From Pezicula radicicola (lineage: Eukaryota; Ascomycota; Leotiomycetes; Helotiales; Dermateaceae), in contig PDUO01000023.1 of NCBI GenBank assembly GCA_003008705.1, positions 287,312 to 351,311 on the forward strand: a DNA stretch of 64,000 bases. Direction: 5' to 3'. The position numbers and the translations under genes are program-made. Below the pieces are notes generated by a model. It worked only from the letters and a program-made list of their open reading frames with translations. It had not been told where the DNA came from and did not search any database. This document shows, piece after piece, positions 26,504 to 35,943 of the stretch (position 1 is its first letter; every line of letters begins with the position of its first letter).

Positions 26504-26838
26504 ATAATATCTAGAGATCTATTTATTAAAGAATAATTAAACTAATATAGAAGTTTTAAAGGGTTAGATTAAAGAGGTATAAGAGGTGGTTCTATAAGAG
26601 CTTATTAATAGGCTTATTCTTTCTGTACTAAAGAGAGTACGAGCTCTATACAAGGTAAAGGGCTGGTATACTAAATATTAAAGCTCTAAATCAGGGCTTT
26701 CAAATAAATATATTATTAGATTTTTATCTATTTTATTAGGTTTTTAAATAGACTAGGAAGACTAAGTGGGATAAATAGGAAATAGTAGGGTATTATATAA
26801 TATAGGGTATACACAAAGACTTTTTGAACCGAATTTTA

Positions 26839-29600
26839 GCTCCATCTTTTGGAACGCAGGCAGCTGCATGTAGCAGAGTCACTGTTACCATTGGATCATC
26901 CAAGCCGCTTTTCTAGGTATTTGATCGAACTCTCACTGTGGCTGCAGATGTAGTACCTGCTGCTCAGCAGAGATTCCTATCCCAAACACGGTCCCAACCC
27001 ACATTAAGCATCAAGAACATGTTTGATATTATCCAGCACCATATCCGTAAACCGTGCTCCCAGAAACTCGTGATCTGTAGCTGTTCGGTGGCAGAGGAGG
27101 GAGGAGAAGAGAAGCGGTTTCGAACAACTAGAGTTCTCAACAAAGAGCAGTAGATGCTAAAGGCAACAGTTAGCCGGCCGTTATACGATTTCTATAGTGG
27201 AAAAAGGTATACTGTGAAATCAAGGCAGGAGAAAACTTGAATTGACGTTGTACGGCGTGGACGGAGGTCTGCGCTAGATGGTGATGTTCGCGACGGCGTG
27301 GTGATTTGTAGTCGAAGACGACCAACATGGTTTGTACGTTTAGTGCGACTTGAAAAGTATGTTTAAGGCTCTTTTTCTTTTAAGACCATGACAAAATCTT
27401 GCTCTTCCCCTTACAAGTATCTATGCAGAAAGCAATGTTACCATGACCTGCTTTGCTTTAGGATCTTAGGAATCCTAATCAACAGCATTTCCAAATCGAG
27501 GCGAGAAGCATCTTCGTCTTCTACTTCCCAAGGCCTTCGGTCAAGTACTTGTTTGTGTTTTTGCAGTTCTTCTTTGTCAGCTACACTTTCTCAGCTCACA
27601 ATATAGGCAATATTATTTTTGAAAATCAATGTACATTCTCATCTGCATGTTGTGTATTTTATCTCCCAACCTCGTTCCCACAAGTTTGACGCTCAATAAT
27701 ATATCCTTCTTGCCGTCCTGTTATCTAACTTTAGCTTCGAATTGACTTTGGGTAGGCCTTTTAGAGACATGCTTAGATCCCGCTAAAAACATCGACGGTA
27801 GTGGAAGTGGTTAAACCAACAGTGCTAGCTCGATAGAGGAAGTTTCTTGCATTACTATTCTCAGTCAGCAGTCATCGGGTGGTGATTGCGTTCCAGACTT
27901 ACTAAAATTCTGAATCAAAGCTTCTTTTACAACGCCATGCCTAACAGGGGTGTGCTAGTGCAGAGCACCGGAAGCCTTTTATCCGGGACAGTGCCCAGGT
28001 CCCTCTGAAGTGCATGACAGTTGTGAAAAATGTCGTACTCGCGACGTGCTATGATGTCTGCTCGATGGGTTGAGAAAGGGATGATGAGTCGTTGTTTCTC
28101 CGGTATAGAAAGTTTCTCCACTGTTGGAAATTGAAGCCAGTCGCCTGCTCATTATTATTCATCTGGCTTCGAAGGTCCTTTGTGAAGATCGGACTTGGCC
28201 ACTTCCCGGCGGCGAACACCAATAACAGACCCAGTCGTAGCGACCAATTGAGAGATGGAGGGCTGCTTCCAGATTTCATGGGTTTGTTTGCTTCTCTTAT
28301 GCGCCTTCGTCTTCGAAATTTGACTGCTGATACCTGGAGGCTGACAAAATACACACCTAGTCTTGCAGTCTTTCGATGTTGACCAGTGTCGCTCTGCAGA
28401 CAGGCTCACAGGTGTTATAGTGAGGGTATGCCATTTCCGTGCTGCTGTTGATCTCGGTGAAGCCATCTCGCCTCATGGTTGGGTTTCTAGTGTTTGTATC
28501 TGGGTGTGGCCAGCAGAGAGCCAAGGTTTAGAAAGGATGCTCTTCCCCCATTGCCGTCCAAGAAAAAAAAAAGGATGATGTTGAATATAAGATGATGAGG
28601 AGGAACCCAGTTGTAGTATAGATGTTGGTAAAGGAGTTCAGAAGACGCGCAATGTAAAAAGAGCATTGTTAGGTGTAGTGTGCAGAGGTTTGGGAGGGCA
28701 CGAAGAGTGCCAAGTTTGTGCCACCAGGCTGGAAGGCTGAACCACGAATGCTTCCTCGTGACGATGGATAGATACTTGACTATCCATGCGATTTCCTTCC
28801 ATACCCCAAGAACCACCTTACTGTCAATTGCGGAAGGATGGATTTCCTCGCGTAGGAACATTTTGCAAGCAGTGAATTTTCATGTTATACAAAATGTAAC
28901 CATCCTTAGAATGACCTCTACTAGATATCTCAGAGCTCCTGATTTTATTGATCCAATTACGTACCTAAGCAGATTCTTCTGTATACCCGCATATTCCATC
29001 ATTCTCGTCATGTGAAGTGTGTCCCCCTATTACCTAAGCGAGCATGGAATCGCGCTAGTATCTTTGGACTCTCGCCCCACGTTCATCCCCATCAACCCCA
29101 TCATCCTCTGTATAACAACATCAGCACAGAGATACTACCGCACTCCCTACCAGCCCTACAGGGGTGCGGTAGCGCGGTGGTGCACTATGACACACAGGAG
29201 CATAGTTCTCTAATGCTCGCAAGCAGTAGAATTGTGAGTATGAGATCCCATCGGTTCTCTCCCCATAATCCAACCTTCCGCCACGGTCTCCCATTTTCTT
29301 CCTATCCTGATGCCTGCGCATTCACGCCCAACCGTAAAGACCGCATCTTTATACTTCCTCTGATCATCATCATCGTCATCATTTGCATCGTCGTGGCTGG
29401 CTTTGTCATCCCCATCCGCCATCTTTTTTCATCCAAATATTTTGTCCTGACCTAACACTATTGTGTAGCTGCAATAATATCTTCAGCTTGAAGATTCCGG
29501 TCAGCAACCGGACTGTTAAGCCTCATCGGGACAATTCTAAGGCAAAGGAGTTGACGGTCATTTGCATCTGCATGAGAACATTAGAGATATGCCTGAGGGT
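26839..29600. other. No supportable gene
   Basis: GC content returns to the flanking level. ORFs on both strands overlap without recognisable domains: plus 26938-27153, minus 28049-28354, minus 28487-28861 (124 aa). At 29012-29455 a 147-codon plus-strand frame with a hydrophobic C-terminal segment competes with a minus-strand Asp-rich frame; both come from a CAT/TCA-rich stretch around 29355-29395, so neither is convincing. Confidence 0.4.
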
Positions 29601-29615
29601 CCGGAACGAAATGGC

Positions 29616-29649
29616 GATGGTCGTCAAGATTCTCCTCTTGACGACCATC
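29616..29649. repeat. Perfect 13-bp inverted repeat, 8-nt loop
   Basis: GATGGTCGTCAAG at 29616-29628 is followed after ATTCTCCT by its exact reverse complement at 29637-29649. The right arm is part of a 27-bp segment repeated with two changes 98 bp further on (about 29729-29755). Confidence 0.8.
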
Positions 29650-30150
29650 TCATCCGAGGGTTTGCCTCGCTCACTACAAGGTTCCCACACCACGGGTCCC
29701 TTGGGTGTTGAGCTATCAACATCGAAACTCTCCTCTTGGTGACCATCTCATCCGAGAGAAGGAGTGGGGTGTCGCACAGAGCTCAATACCTAGCGTGCTC
29801 CCCTCTTCAAGTATTTGATTAAGTTGATAATATACGGAGGTAACGCGAATTCTGAAAGTGTTTTTGCATCTTGCATGTTGACAGCGTACACAGGAGACCA
29901 GATACGACTCGAAACAAACTTCTCCAAAGGGAGCCCCTATTCCTATTCGTGCAGGACGATCACCAACAAAAGAACTTGCAACCCATCATGGCAGCCTCCG
30001 AGTTCTCACCACACGTAAGCGATATCAATGGTCATTGCCGACACCTTGTACAGGCAAGAAAAGATAACGAGAACGGGGATACGTCCCGTCGATGATGAAG
30101 TCTAAGAAGACTTGCGCCAAGGGTTTGTGGGAGGTTCACATATGAAGTCT

Positions 30151-31020
30151 GGTGTTAGCCTCGAGAAGTACGATGACATTCCGATCGTTCTTTCCGAGTC
30201 TGTTCTCCGCTTCACAAACCGGCGTCTCATACACCGGTACTGTGAAAATTTCTGGGACCTCACCAGCGCTCAGTGCCAAGTCTAAGCAACGCGATTTGGG
30301 AGGGGATTGGGGGTTGCGATCGAAGAAGATACGTCTTTGAGCTTGCCAGCGTGCCCTTCAGAGGTTCCGCAACAGTCGTTGCCCAGTTCCCGCGGCAACG
30401 GCTCTGTTGCTCGATATTCCTAATGTCACCCACGTTGTCAACTACGACCATCCAGTGGCACGGCTGCTGGCAAAGAAAGTTGTCAACTACGATCTACCAA
30501 CTAACGCTTCAGGTGGGAGTAGGAGGTGTGCACGATGATGGCAACTTCTGTCTGCTCAACCACCGAATCCGTTTCCTCCCTGATGACTTTTTGGCCATGA
30601 ACCTTGCCTCTTTTTGCATAGAGTTTGTGAATTCGTTCGGTCGGAGCGCTATTCACCTTTATGGACTTCCAAGTGCGATGACGAGCATAAACGGTGGAAT
30701 CACAACTACATGACTCAGGAAGAAAAGAAGACAGCACTGGTTGAACGAGCAGAGAGACAGAAGGATCGTTGCCCGGTTCCCGTTACAACGACTGTCGCTA
30801 CTCGTGGTCTCGATATTCCCAATATCACCCACGTTGTCAACTACGAAGTTCCAATGGTACAGCTCTTCGCGAAGAGAGTTGTCAACTACGATCTCCCAAC
30901 TGATACTGTGGAGGAAGTGGGGATAAGATGAATATGAAGATTGGAGCCGAACTTGCCAACCAAGAGAGGGACAGTGGTGCTGGTAACACTGGTGTCCCCT
31001 CCCCTTTCTTAAACAAATAA
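30151..31020 (+). pseudogene. DED1: Rearranged fragments of a DED1-type DEAD-box RNA helicase gene
   Basis: 30151-30230 reads GVSLEKYDDIPIVLSE and then VLRFTN, the segment before the Q motif of DED1 helicases (translation initiation, cytoplasm). The whole ATPase core (motifs I-III) is absent. 30353-30520 and 30690-30930 are two copies of the helicase-C region, 399 bp apart: the first reads [13 protein letters not shown] then [13 protein letters not shown], the second RCPVPVTTTVATRGLDIPN then ITHVVNY. In both, about 42-48 bp are duplicated internally so that VVNYD occurs twice. 30974-31020 reads GAGNTGVPSPFLNK, the family's motif VI tail (GRAGNTG...FFN). Pieces are in different frames with stops. 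A possible PLDDHLIR piece lies upstream at about 29634. Confidence 0.75.
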
Positions 31021-33608
31021 TGATGAGGTTCGGTGTAACTTATCAAATTGAACCGATTTGTAATAACTTTCCTCATACTCATTCGAGTCTCGGTGACAAA
31101 TGCTGTGAATTGCTCTTAACTGCTTTCAAGTGCGGCAATACCGACCTCTTCTTGAAATGATTTTACGAGTCGTTCCGAAGAAGGTATCTGGATAGGACGG
31201 CCACTTATTTTCTGAAGTCTTAGCCATAGTATTTCTTGTTTGGTGTGAGAACCACAATGCCCTCCGTGGTTCTAGCCATTCTCGGTGGAATCTACGAATC
31301 TTTCATGTCCCGCGCGCATTGTTATAATATCATCACCAGCAGGATTATGAGCTACCCTTTCTTCCCTTTCTTCATTTTCTTTCCTTTTTGCCTTACTTCT
31401 CTTGATCCTTGCTCTCCGAGGCCAGGAAGGAGCCCTATGGAAAATATGATTTGTAGTAAAGTACCCTTTTGCCTTATCCCATTGTCTGTACTCAAAATAT
31501 TAACCAGACCCCATAGCCAAAACTCTCATGTAGGTTTGGAAAGAACTAGTGCAGAATTCGACACTGAGCGCGCTCCTCAGAGCCATACACGACTAGAATC
31601 TCTTACAAAACATCATAGAGCGAGTTATTATCGAGTACACTCGATGACTCAAGCACCATGGAAGCCAAATACCCGGATCTGAGAAGCAATTGTCCTACAA
31701 TAGCTCCATTGTCATCGAACAACACTGTTAAAAAGAGAATCCCTAGCAACACTTCTGTCGGGAATTCAGGGATGCCAACTAGTCTGCACTTATCTTTCAC
31801 TGTGTCGCATGCACTTGCAGATACACCTATATAACATTGTAAATATGGGGAAGTTTGAAGATGCTGAGAAATCAAGACAGGCAAGTTATCATGCGTTCCT
31901 TTAATACGAGTTGGATACACAGATGGACTAATGTACTTGCTTTACTCTAGCTTCTTTAACATTGTTTGCTCCCATCCTCCCCCGAAACCACACTTGTACG
32001 TAGCCCCAAAACAATTCACGAACGCCCAAAAAGGTTGTCCATCAGGGCAAACCATGCACGTCATCCATGACTTACCGCCACTGATGGTGAACATGGTGCT
32101 CTTATTTTGACGCGACCCGGTAGCTTGCTCTCGTCTTACGACTAGCGATAGCGAATACAACTCCTAGCGCTCATATTTCTACATGACACTCTAGCTCGCT
32201 CTCGGCTCATAACGAGCTATAGCGAATAGTACTCTTGGCGCCCATATAGCTATACTACACTCTGACCCACGCCCTGGTTTACTCTTGGCATATAACATGC
32301 AATCGCGAGTAGAGTGTTCCTATTACTAGGAGAAACTACATTTGGTTCATTTACATTGAGCTTGCGATAGCATAAATAGTGCCTAACTTCCCAAACCAAC
32401 TACATAGTTTCCATTACATCCTGAACTACCCACGACATTGCAGGAGTCCTGCGGCAATCTTTTATTCACACAATTATTAACAAAAACGCCTGCTGGTCCT
32501 CTATTATCTATCCGATCCCAACTTGTTATCAGAACTAAAAGATTCTACCTCTCACAGCAAGCGATGGGTCTTAGACTCTTTGTAAGAAGCATGTTTTACT
32601 CCATAAAAAACCTCTAGCTGACAGAAAAATCACAAACTTGATTCTGAGTTTGATAATCCCGTTTCCCGACTTTGAACTTACCAGCCCACAACCGTCTCCC
32701 CTACCAACTGTTGTACTTTTCAAGTCCCACCCCTTCTCACCAACCTCTTTCTGGAAAGTTCCCGGTTGGAGAAATCGAGATCTAAAGAGACAGAGTTCAA
32801 TACAATCACTTCTCTGGTCTGAAATGGTCTTAATTTGAGTCCCAATGACTGGTGCACAAAAGGCACTGCTGGTACGGCAGTAGCTGGGACATTTGTCCGA
32901 TGCACCTCTTCCGCGGATGTATCACGAAGCGTTTATCTTGCCCTCGCATCTCAACACACAAAGTTGCACTCCGGAGATGTTACTACTTGGTCGGTCTTTG
33001 TTCTCGGCCATAAAGCTAATATTGTCAAAGTCTCTGTTACTTGGGTCGTGTATGTCCTTGCTGGTCCACTGCGAAGAAGGCATATATGCTGACAGTGGCA
33101 CAGATATCTGCTATTTCAGACACAAGACTAACCTCAGGGCTGCCTTTTGAGGAACTTTTGTGAACAATGGGATCAATTCGAAGCAGTTGCTGGCTTGACA
33201 ACGCATGAGGTACATAGAAGACATATCTGACACGTGATGTATTATCACCGAGGGTTCGCTAAGGTATTCGCGTTCAGAAGGAACGCGTTCCTGTCTCTCT
33301 CAACAGACACCGCTACCTATACTCTTCCAGGTTTTTGACTCTTTTGTAGGCAAAGTAGGTATGTAAGTAACTCAAAAGAAAAGGTCTCAACATCACGTGT
33401 AAAATAAGGGGCTCAGACGAGTACGAAATACGAATGTGAACATCTCGTTCATCGCTGACAAGTCCAAAATTGCCTCAATTCTTCATTTTTATAACAGGCG
33501 CAGTAACTGGAACGGCAAAAACTCGAACATAGTGTGATGGGAATATAGGAATGCAGAAAATCGTCTGTTTTACTAGGGTAAGTAAATTTACCCCGACTAC
33601 TAGACATG
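31021..33608. other. No supportable gene
   Basis: The longest frames are plus 31236-31682 (148 codons), minus 31603-31920 (105) and minus 31942-32160 (72; contains PFWAFVNCFGATYKCGFGGG, which looks coding-like but is unrecognised). The two minus-strand frames might be exons of one gene, but a TAA separates them and no clean intron joins them. Confidence 0.35.
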
Positions 33609-33692
33609 ACTCTACTCAGTTGGTTTGAATAAGTGAGTTGATATGAACAACTGGCTTGATTTGGGTAACTGAGTTGAAAAGTCACCTAGTAA
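33609..33692 (+). repeat. 18-bp minisatellite array
   Basis: Three clean units (GAATAAGTGAGTTGATAT, GAACAACTGGCTTGATTT, GGGTAACTGAGTTGAAAA) with diverged flanking units, at exactly 18-bp spacing. It lies about 140 bp beyond the stop codon of the minus-strand gene at 33828-34427. Confidence 0.8.
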
Positions 33693-33827
33693 GTGTGGCA
33701 ATTCTTGATGTTGCAGGTGCATCAATGATTGAAATATCGGATCGAAATGCTGAATAACATTAAAATCTGGCTTTGGGCGCTAGAAATCATCGGAAGAACG
33801 CTGGGAGTCCTTGACCACACAGATTGT

Positions 33828-34427
33828 TTAAAACTTTCCCACGGGACGCTTCGTACCGAGAACAGCCCTTCTTATAGCCTGCTTATAACCATTATCCATA
33901 ACATCGGCACCCTCTCCTTCCTCACCATAACCCTTCTCTGGCTTCTCAGCAGCATGCTTCTCCTTCATAGCAGCCCAAGTTTTCTCCCATGTCTCCCACC
34001 TCCGTATCTTCGTCTTCTCTCGGTAATCGGCTCGCTTCTTCGCAGCCTCAATATAATCCGCCATTGTCAATCGTTTCTTCTTGTCTTCGCCTGGCTCCCC
34101 CTCTGGATCTTCGGGTCCGCTTTTGATGATGCATTTAGGGCATTTCTCGTCGATATGTGTGATGTCATTCTTCTTGGTCCATGGCTTGCCAAGCTGCGCT
34201 GTCTTATCCTTGCACCAAACTCCTTGCCAACCCATTGCCTTGTTATCGGGGTCGGGGTGCAATGCCTTCTCGCACTTTCCCGTGCGTCGGTAGTGAATGC
34301 AGCCACAGACTTCGTAGTCTGCGTGAGAGAAAAAATGGTTAGCGCAGCTCATACCGGGGTTGAATTAATGAATGTGAAATGATTGGAGAGTAGAAAAACA
34401 CTTGCAGAATGTTTGAACGCGACACAT
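33828..34427 (-). CDS. Cys-motif protein, 170 aa, likely GC-AG intron
   Basis: Exon 1 (34427-34406) encodes MCRVQTF plus the first base of a Tyr codon; exon 2 (34318-33828) encodes the rest. The 87-bp intron starts GCAAGT (the canonical GC-AG donor), has branch GCTAAC and ends CACGCAG. The overlapping GT two bases later would break the frame. The resulting N-terminus MCRVQTFYYEVCGC fits small fungal proteins with an MC...YY..CGC start, with Cys at 2, 12, 14, 23, 43, 67 and 70; CPKC at 67-70 suggests zinc binding (inference). The C-terminal half is charged and helical. Function unknown. If instead the ATG at 34352 is used, the product has 174 aa with no intron but an odd N-terminus made of intron-like sequence. 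Confidence 0.75.
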
Positions 34428-34595
34428 TTTGATGGTTTGTTTGGTTTAGTTGGATGAGTTTGCGATGATGTAGGTGTTTGAAGATGGATGCTCACGGCGC
34501 GTTGTGAGACGAGATAGCGCGAAGAGAGCAGAAAATGAAAATGGAAGGTGTGAATTACTTTTTATAAATTCTATCCAAATTCACCCCCTAGTTTT

Positions 34596-34757
34596 GAGTC
34601 TCCTAGGTCTTTTGAGTTATCCAAATGAAATAAGTCACTTTGATAATTCGAGTTACTCACATTAACTCAGTAACTCTCTTCAAGTCAGTCACCCACCTCA
34701 CACCAGTCACTCACTGCAACTCAGGGACTTACTTTAGATCAGTAACTTGCACATCAA
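34596..34757 (-). repeat. 18-bp minisatellite array, eight consecutive units
   Basis: Eight units of exactly 18 bp from 34596 to 34739 (for example CAGTCACTCACTGCAACT and CAGTAACTCTCTTCAAGT), then a partial copy. They match the reverse complement of the family consensus. The array starts about 170 bp upstream of the minus-strand gene's ATG, so that gene sits between converging arrays. A plus-strand frame at 34640-34927 running through the array and a hydrophobic stretch is probably fortuitous. Confidence 0.88.
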
Positions 34758-35292
34758 ACAATTTTTCAAGTTCTTCAAACAAACCACAAAGCTGTCAAGA
34801 TGGTATTATTATTCATCTTTTTCTGCTAGTCGTCGCCGGCATCATCTTCGTGGGAATCTCGCCGCGACTGCTTTCTCGTCCTAGCTACACTGAGCCGCAG
34901 ACATTACCTTTCTGGGAGCAACCGTAGTACTTTTGTCGGAGCCACCTACGTCCTCAATTCATTTTACCTATTCATAAGTCCAAGCTTCCAAAGTTTGAAT
35001 CACTCAAACTAATTCGATGATTCGCAGATCGAGACATCTCCAAACCCGTATCAGATGCCGAAGATAGACACCCAGCCGAGGATAGACGGAGACCAAAGTT
35101 GAGAAAGTGGGTCGCAAGGACAAAATAGATAGCGTGTGTACGCCTAAGGTTGATTTGATTATGTTTAGTATTGGAAAGGAATACCTGCCAATGTACGCTG
35201 CTGAAAATGCTTCACGAAAGTGTGAAGGTGAATTAGCAATGCCCATTCTCTGAGCATCTCAGTGGCGATTAAAGAAAACGCTAAGGTAAACA
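34758..35292. other. No gene seen
   Basis: Short overlapping minus-strand ORFs only; a lone diverged 18-bp-like unit lies near 34998. Confidence 0.4.
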
Positions 35293-35943
35293 ATGAATAA
35301 AAAAGGTCAGGGAGTGAGTGATAATAAAGACCTCGAGCTGACAAAACATGGTCCTGGCTTCCTCCAAGACCAGGCGCATAGACAAGCAAGATTCGTTGCA
35401 ATACAGACGTGCTGCTTTCCTTCCTATACCGGCGTGGTCCTCATTAGTCAGCCGGATATGTTTCTTGTCCCCCTCGCCGGAGGGGAATCCTTTACATTCA
35501 CCCAACAACCTGTAATGCCAGCTACAATCATCCACTTCTCCCAATTCTCATTGTCGTCCTATTCAAAGATGCATATCAAATCATCCGGAAGAGATACACC
35601 ACATTTCGGAAATACTCTTTCAATGATACTGCAACAATGCTCCACATTCTCTTGGGGAAGTGCTCCTCTCTCCTGGAAACACTTTTCTGGGAGGCGTTCT
35701 TCTTTTACTGAACACTTCTCCTGGGGGCCAGTCCAGACCCTGGACTGGTTCCACCCCATTGTAAGTTCAATATATCAATCTACGAAGTCCTCCTCTTCCT
35801 CCTAACCAGTACACAGGGGGTTGGCCTGCCGGGCTTGTTGAACACTTCCTCCCTTGGGGAATCTAAGCTCTGGACTGTTCCACCACGTAAGTTCAATCGA
35901 TCTATCTGCGGCGCTTTTTCATCCTACTAATCACCACATAGTG
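35293..35943 (+). CDS. Candidate gene or relic with duplicated exon-intron unit
   Basis: An ATG at 35293 opens 156 codons up to a GTAAGT donor after 35760. Two similar short introns follow: 35761-35816 (branch CTAAC, acceptor ACACAG) and 35887-35941 (branch CTAAT, acceptor ACATAG). Both begin GTAAGTTCAAT, and each is preceded by CTGGACTG.TTCCACC. The intervening 70-bp exon is read in frame (GVGLPGLLNTSSLG), but a stop appears three codons after the second intron. The protein part is rich in Ser, Phe and Trp, with no recognised domain. Either a short real gene or a relic of tandem duplication. Confidence 0.3.

Larger units (their letters stand above)
19447..26836. mobile_element. TIR DNA transposon (TA target duplication), split by a copia element
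   Basis: A 24-bp perfect terminal inverted repeat occupies 19447-19470 (starting AAATTCGGTTCA) and 26813-26836 (its reverse complement). TA dinucleotides sit immediately outside at 19445-19446 and 26837-26838. TIRs with a TA duplication are the signature of the Tc1/mariner/pogo (Fot1-like) superfamily. Removing the inserted copia element and one target copy leaves about 1.4 kb, shorter than a typical autonomous Fot1 element. The body is AT-saturated and full of stops, so I cannot recover a transposase or tell whether it was non-autonomous. The first 150 bp are less mutated than the rest. Confidence 0.8.

Noticed and set aside
29012..29455. 147-codon plus-strand ORF with a C-terminal hydrophobic segment
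   Set aside because: The hydrophobic part comes from a CAT/TCA-rich stretch that reads as poly-Asp on the other strand; no independent support for either frame.
34640..34927. 95-codon ORF reading through the 18-bp array as SVTxxx repeats plus a membrane-like helix
   Set aside because: Sister arrays contain stops in the same register, and the ORF starts inside the array; probably fortuitous.
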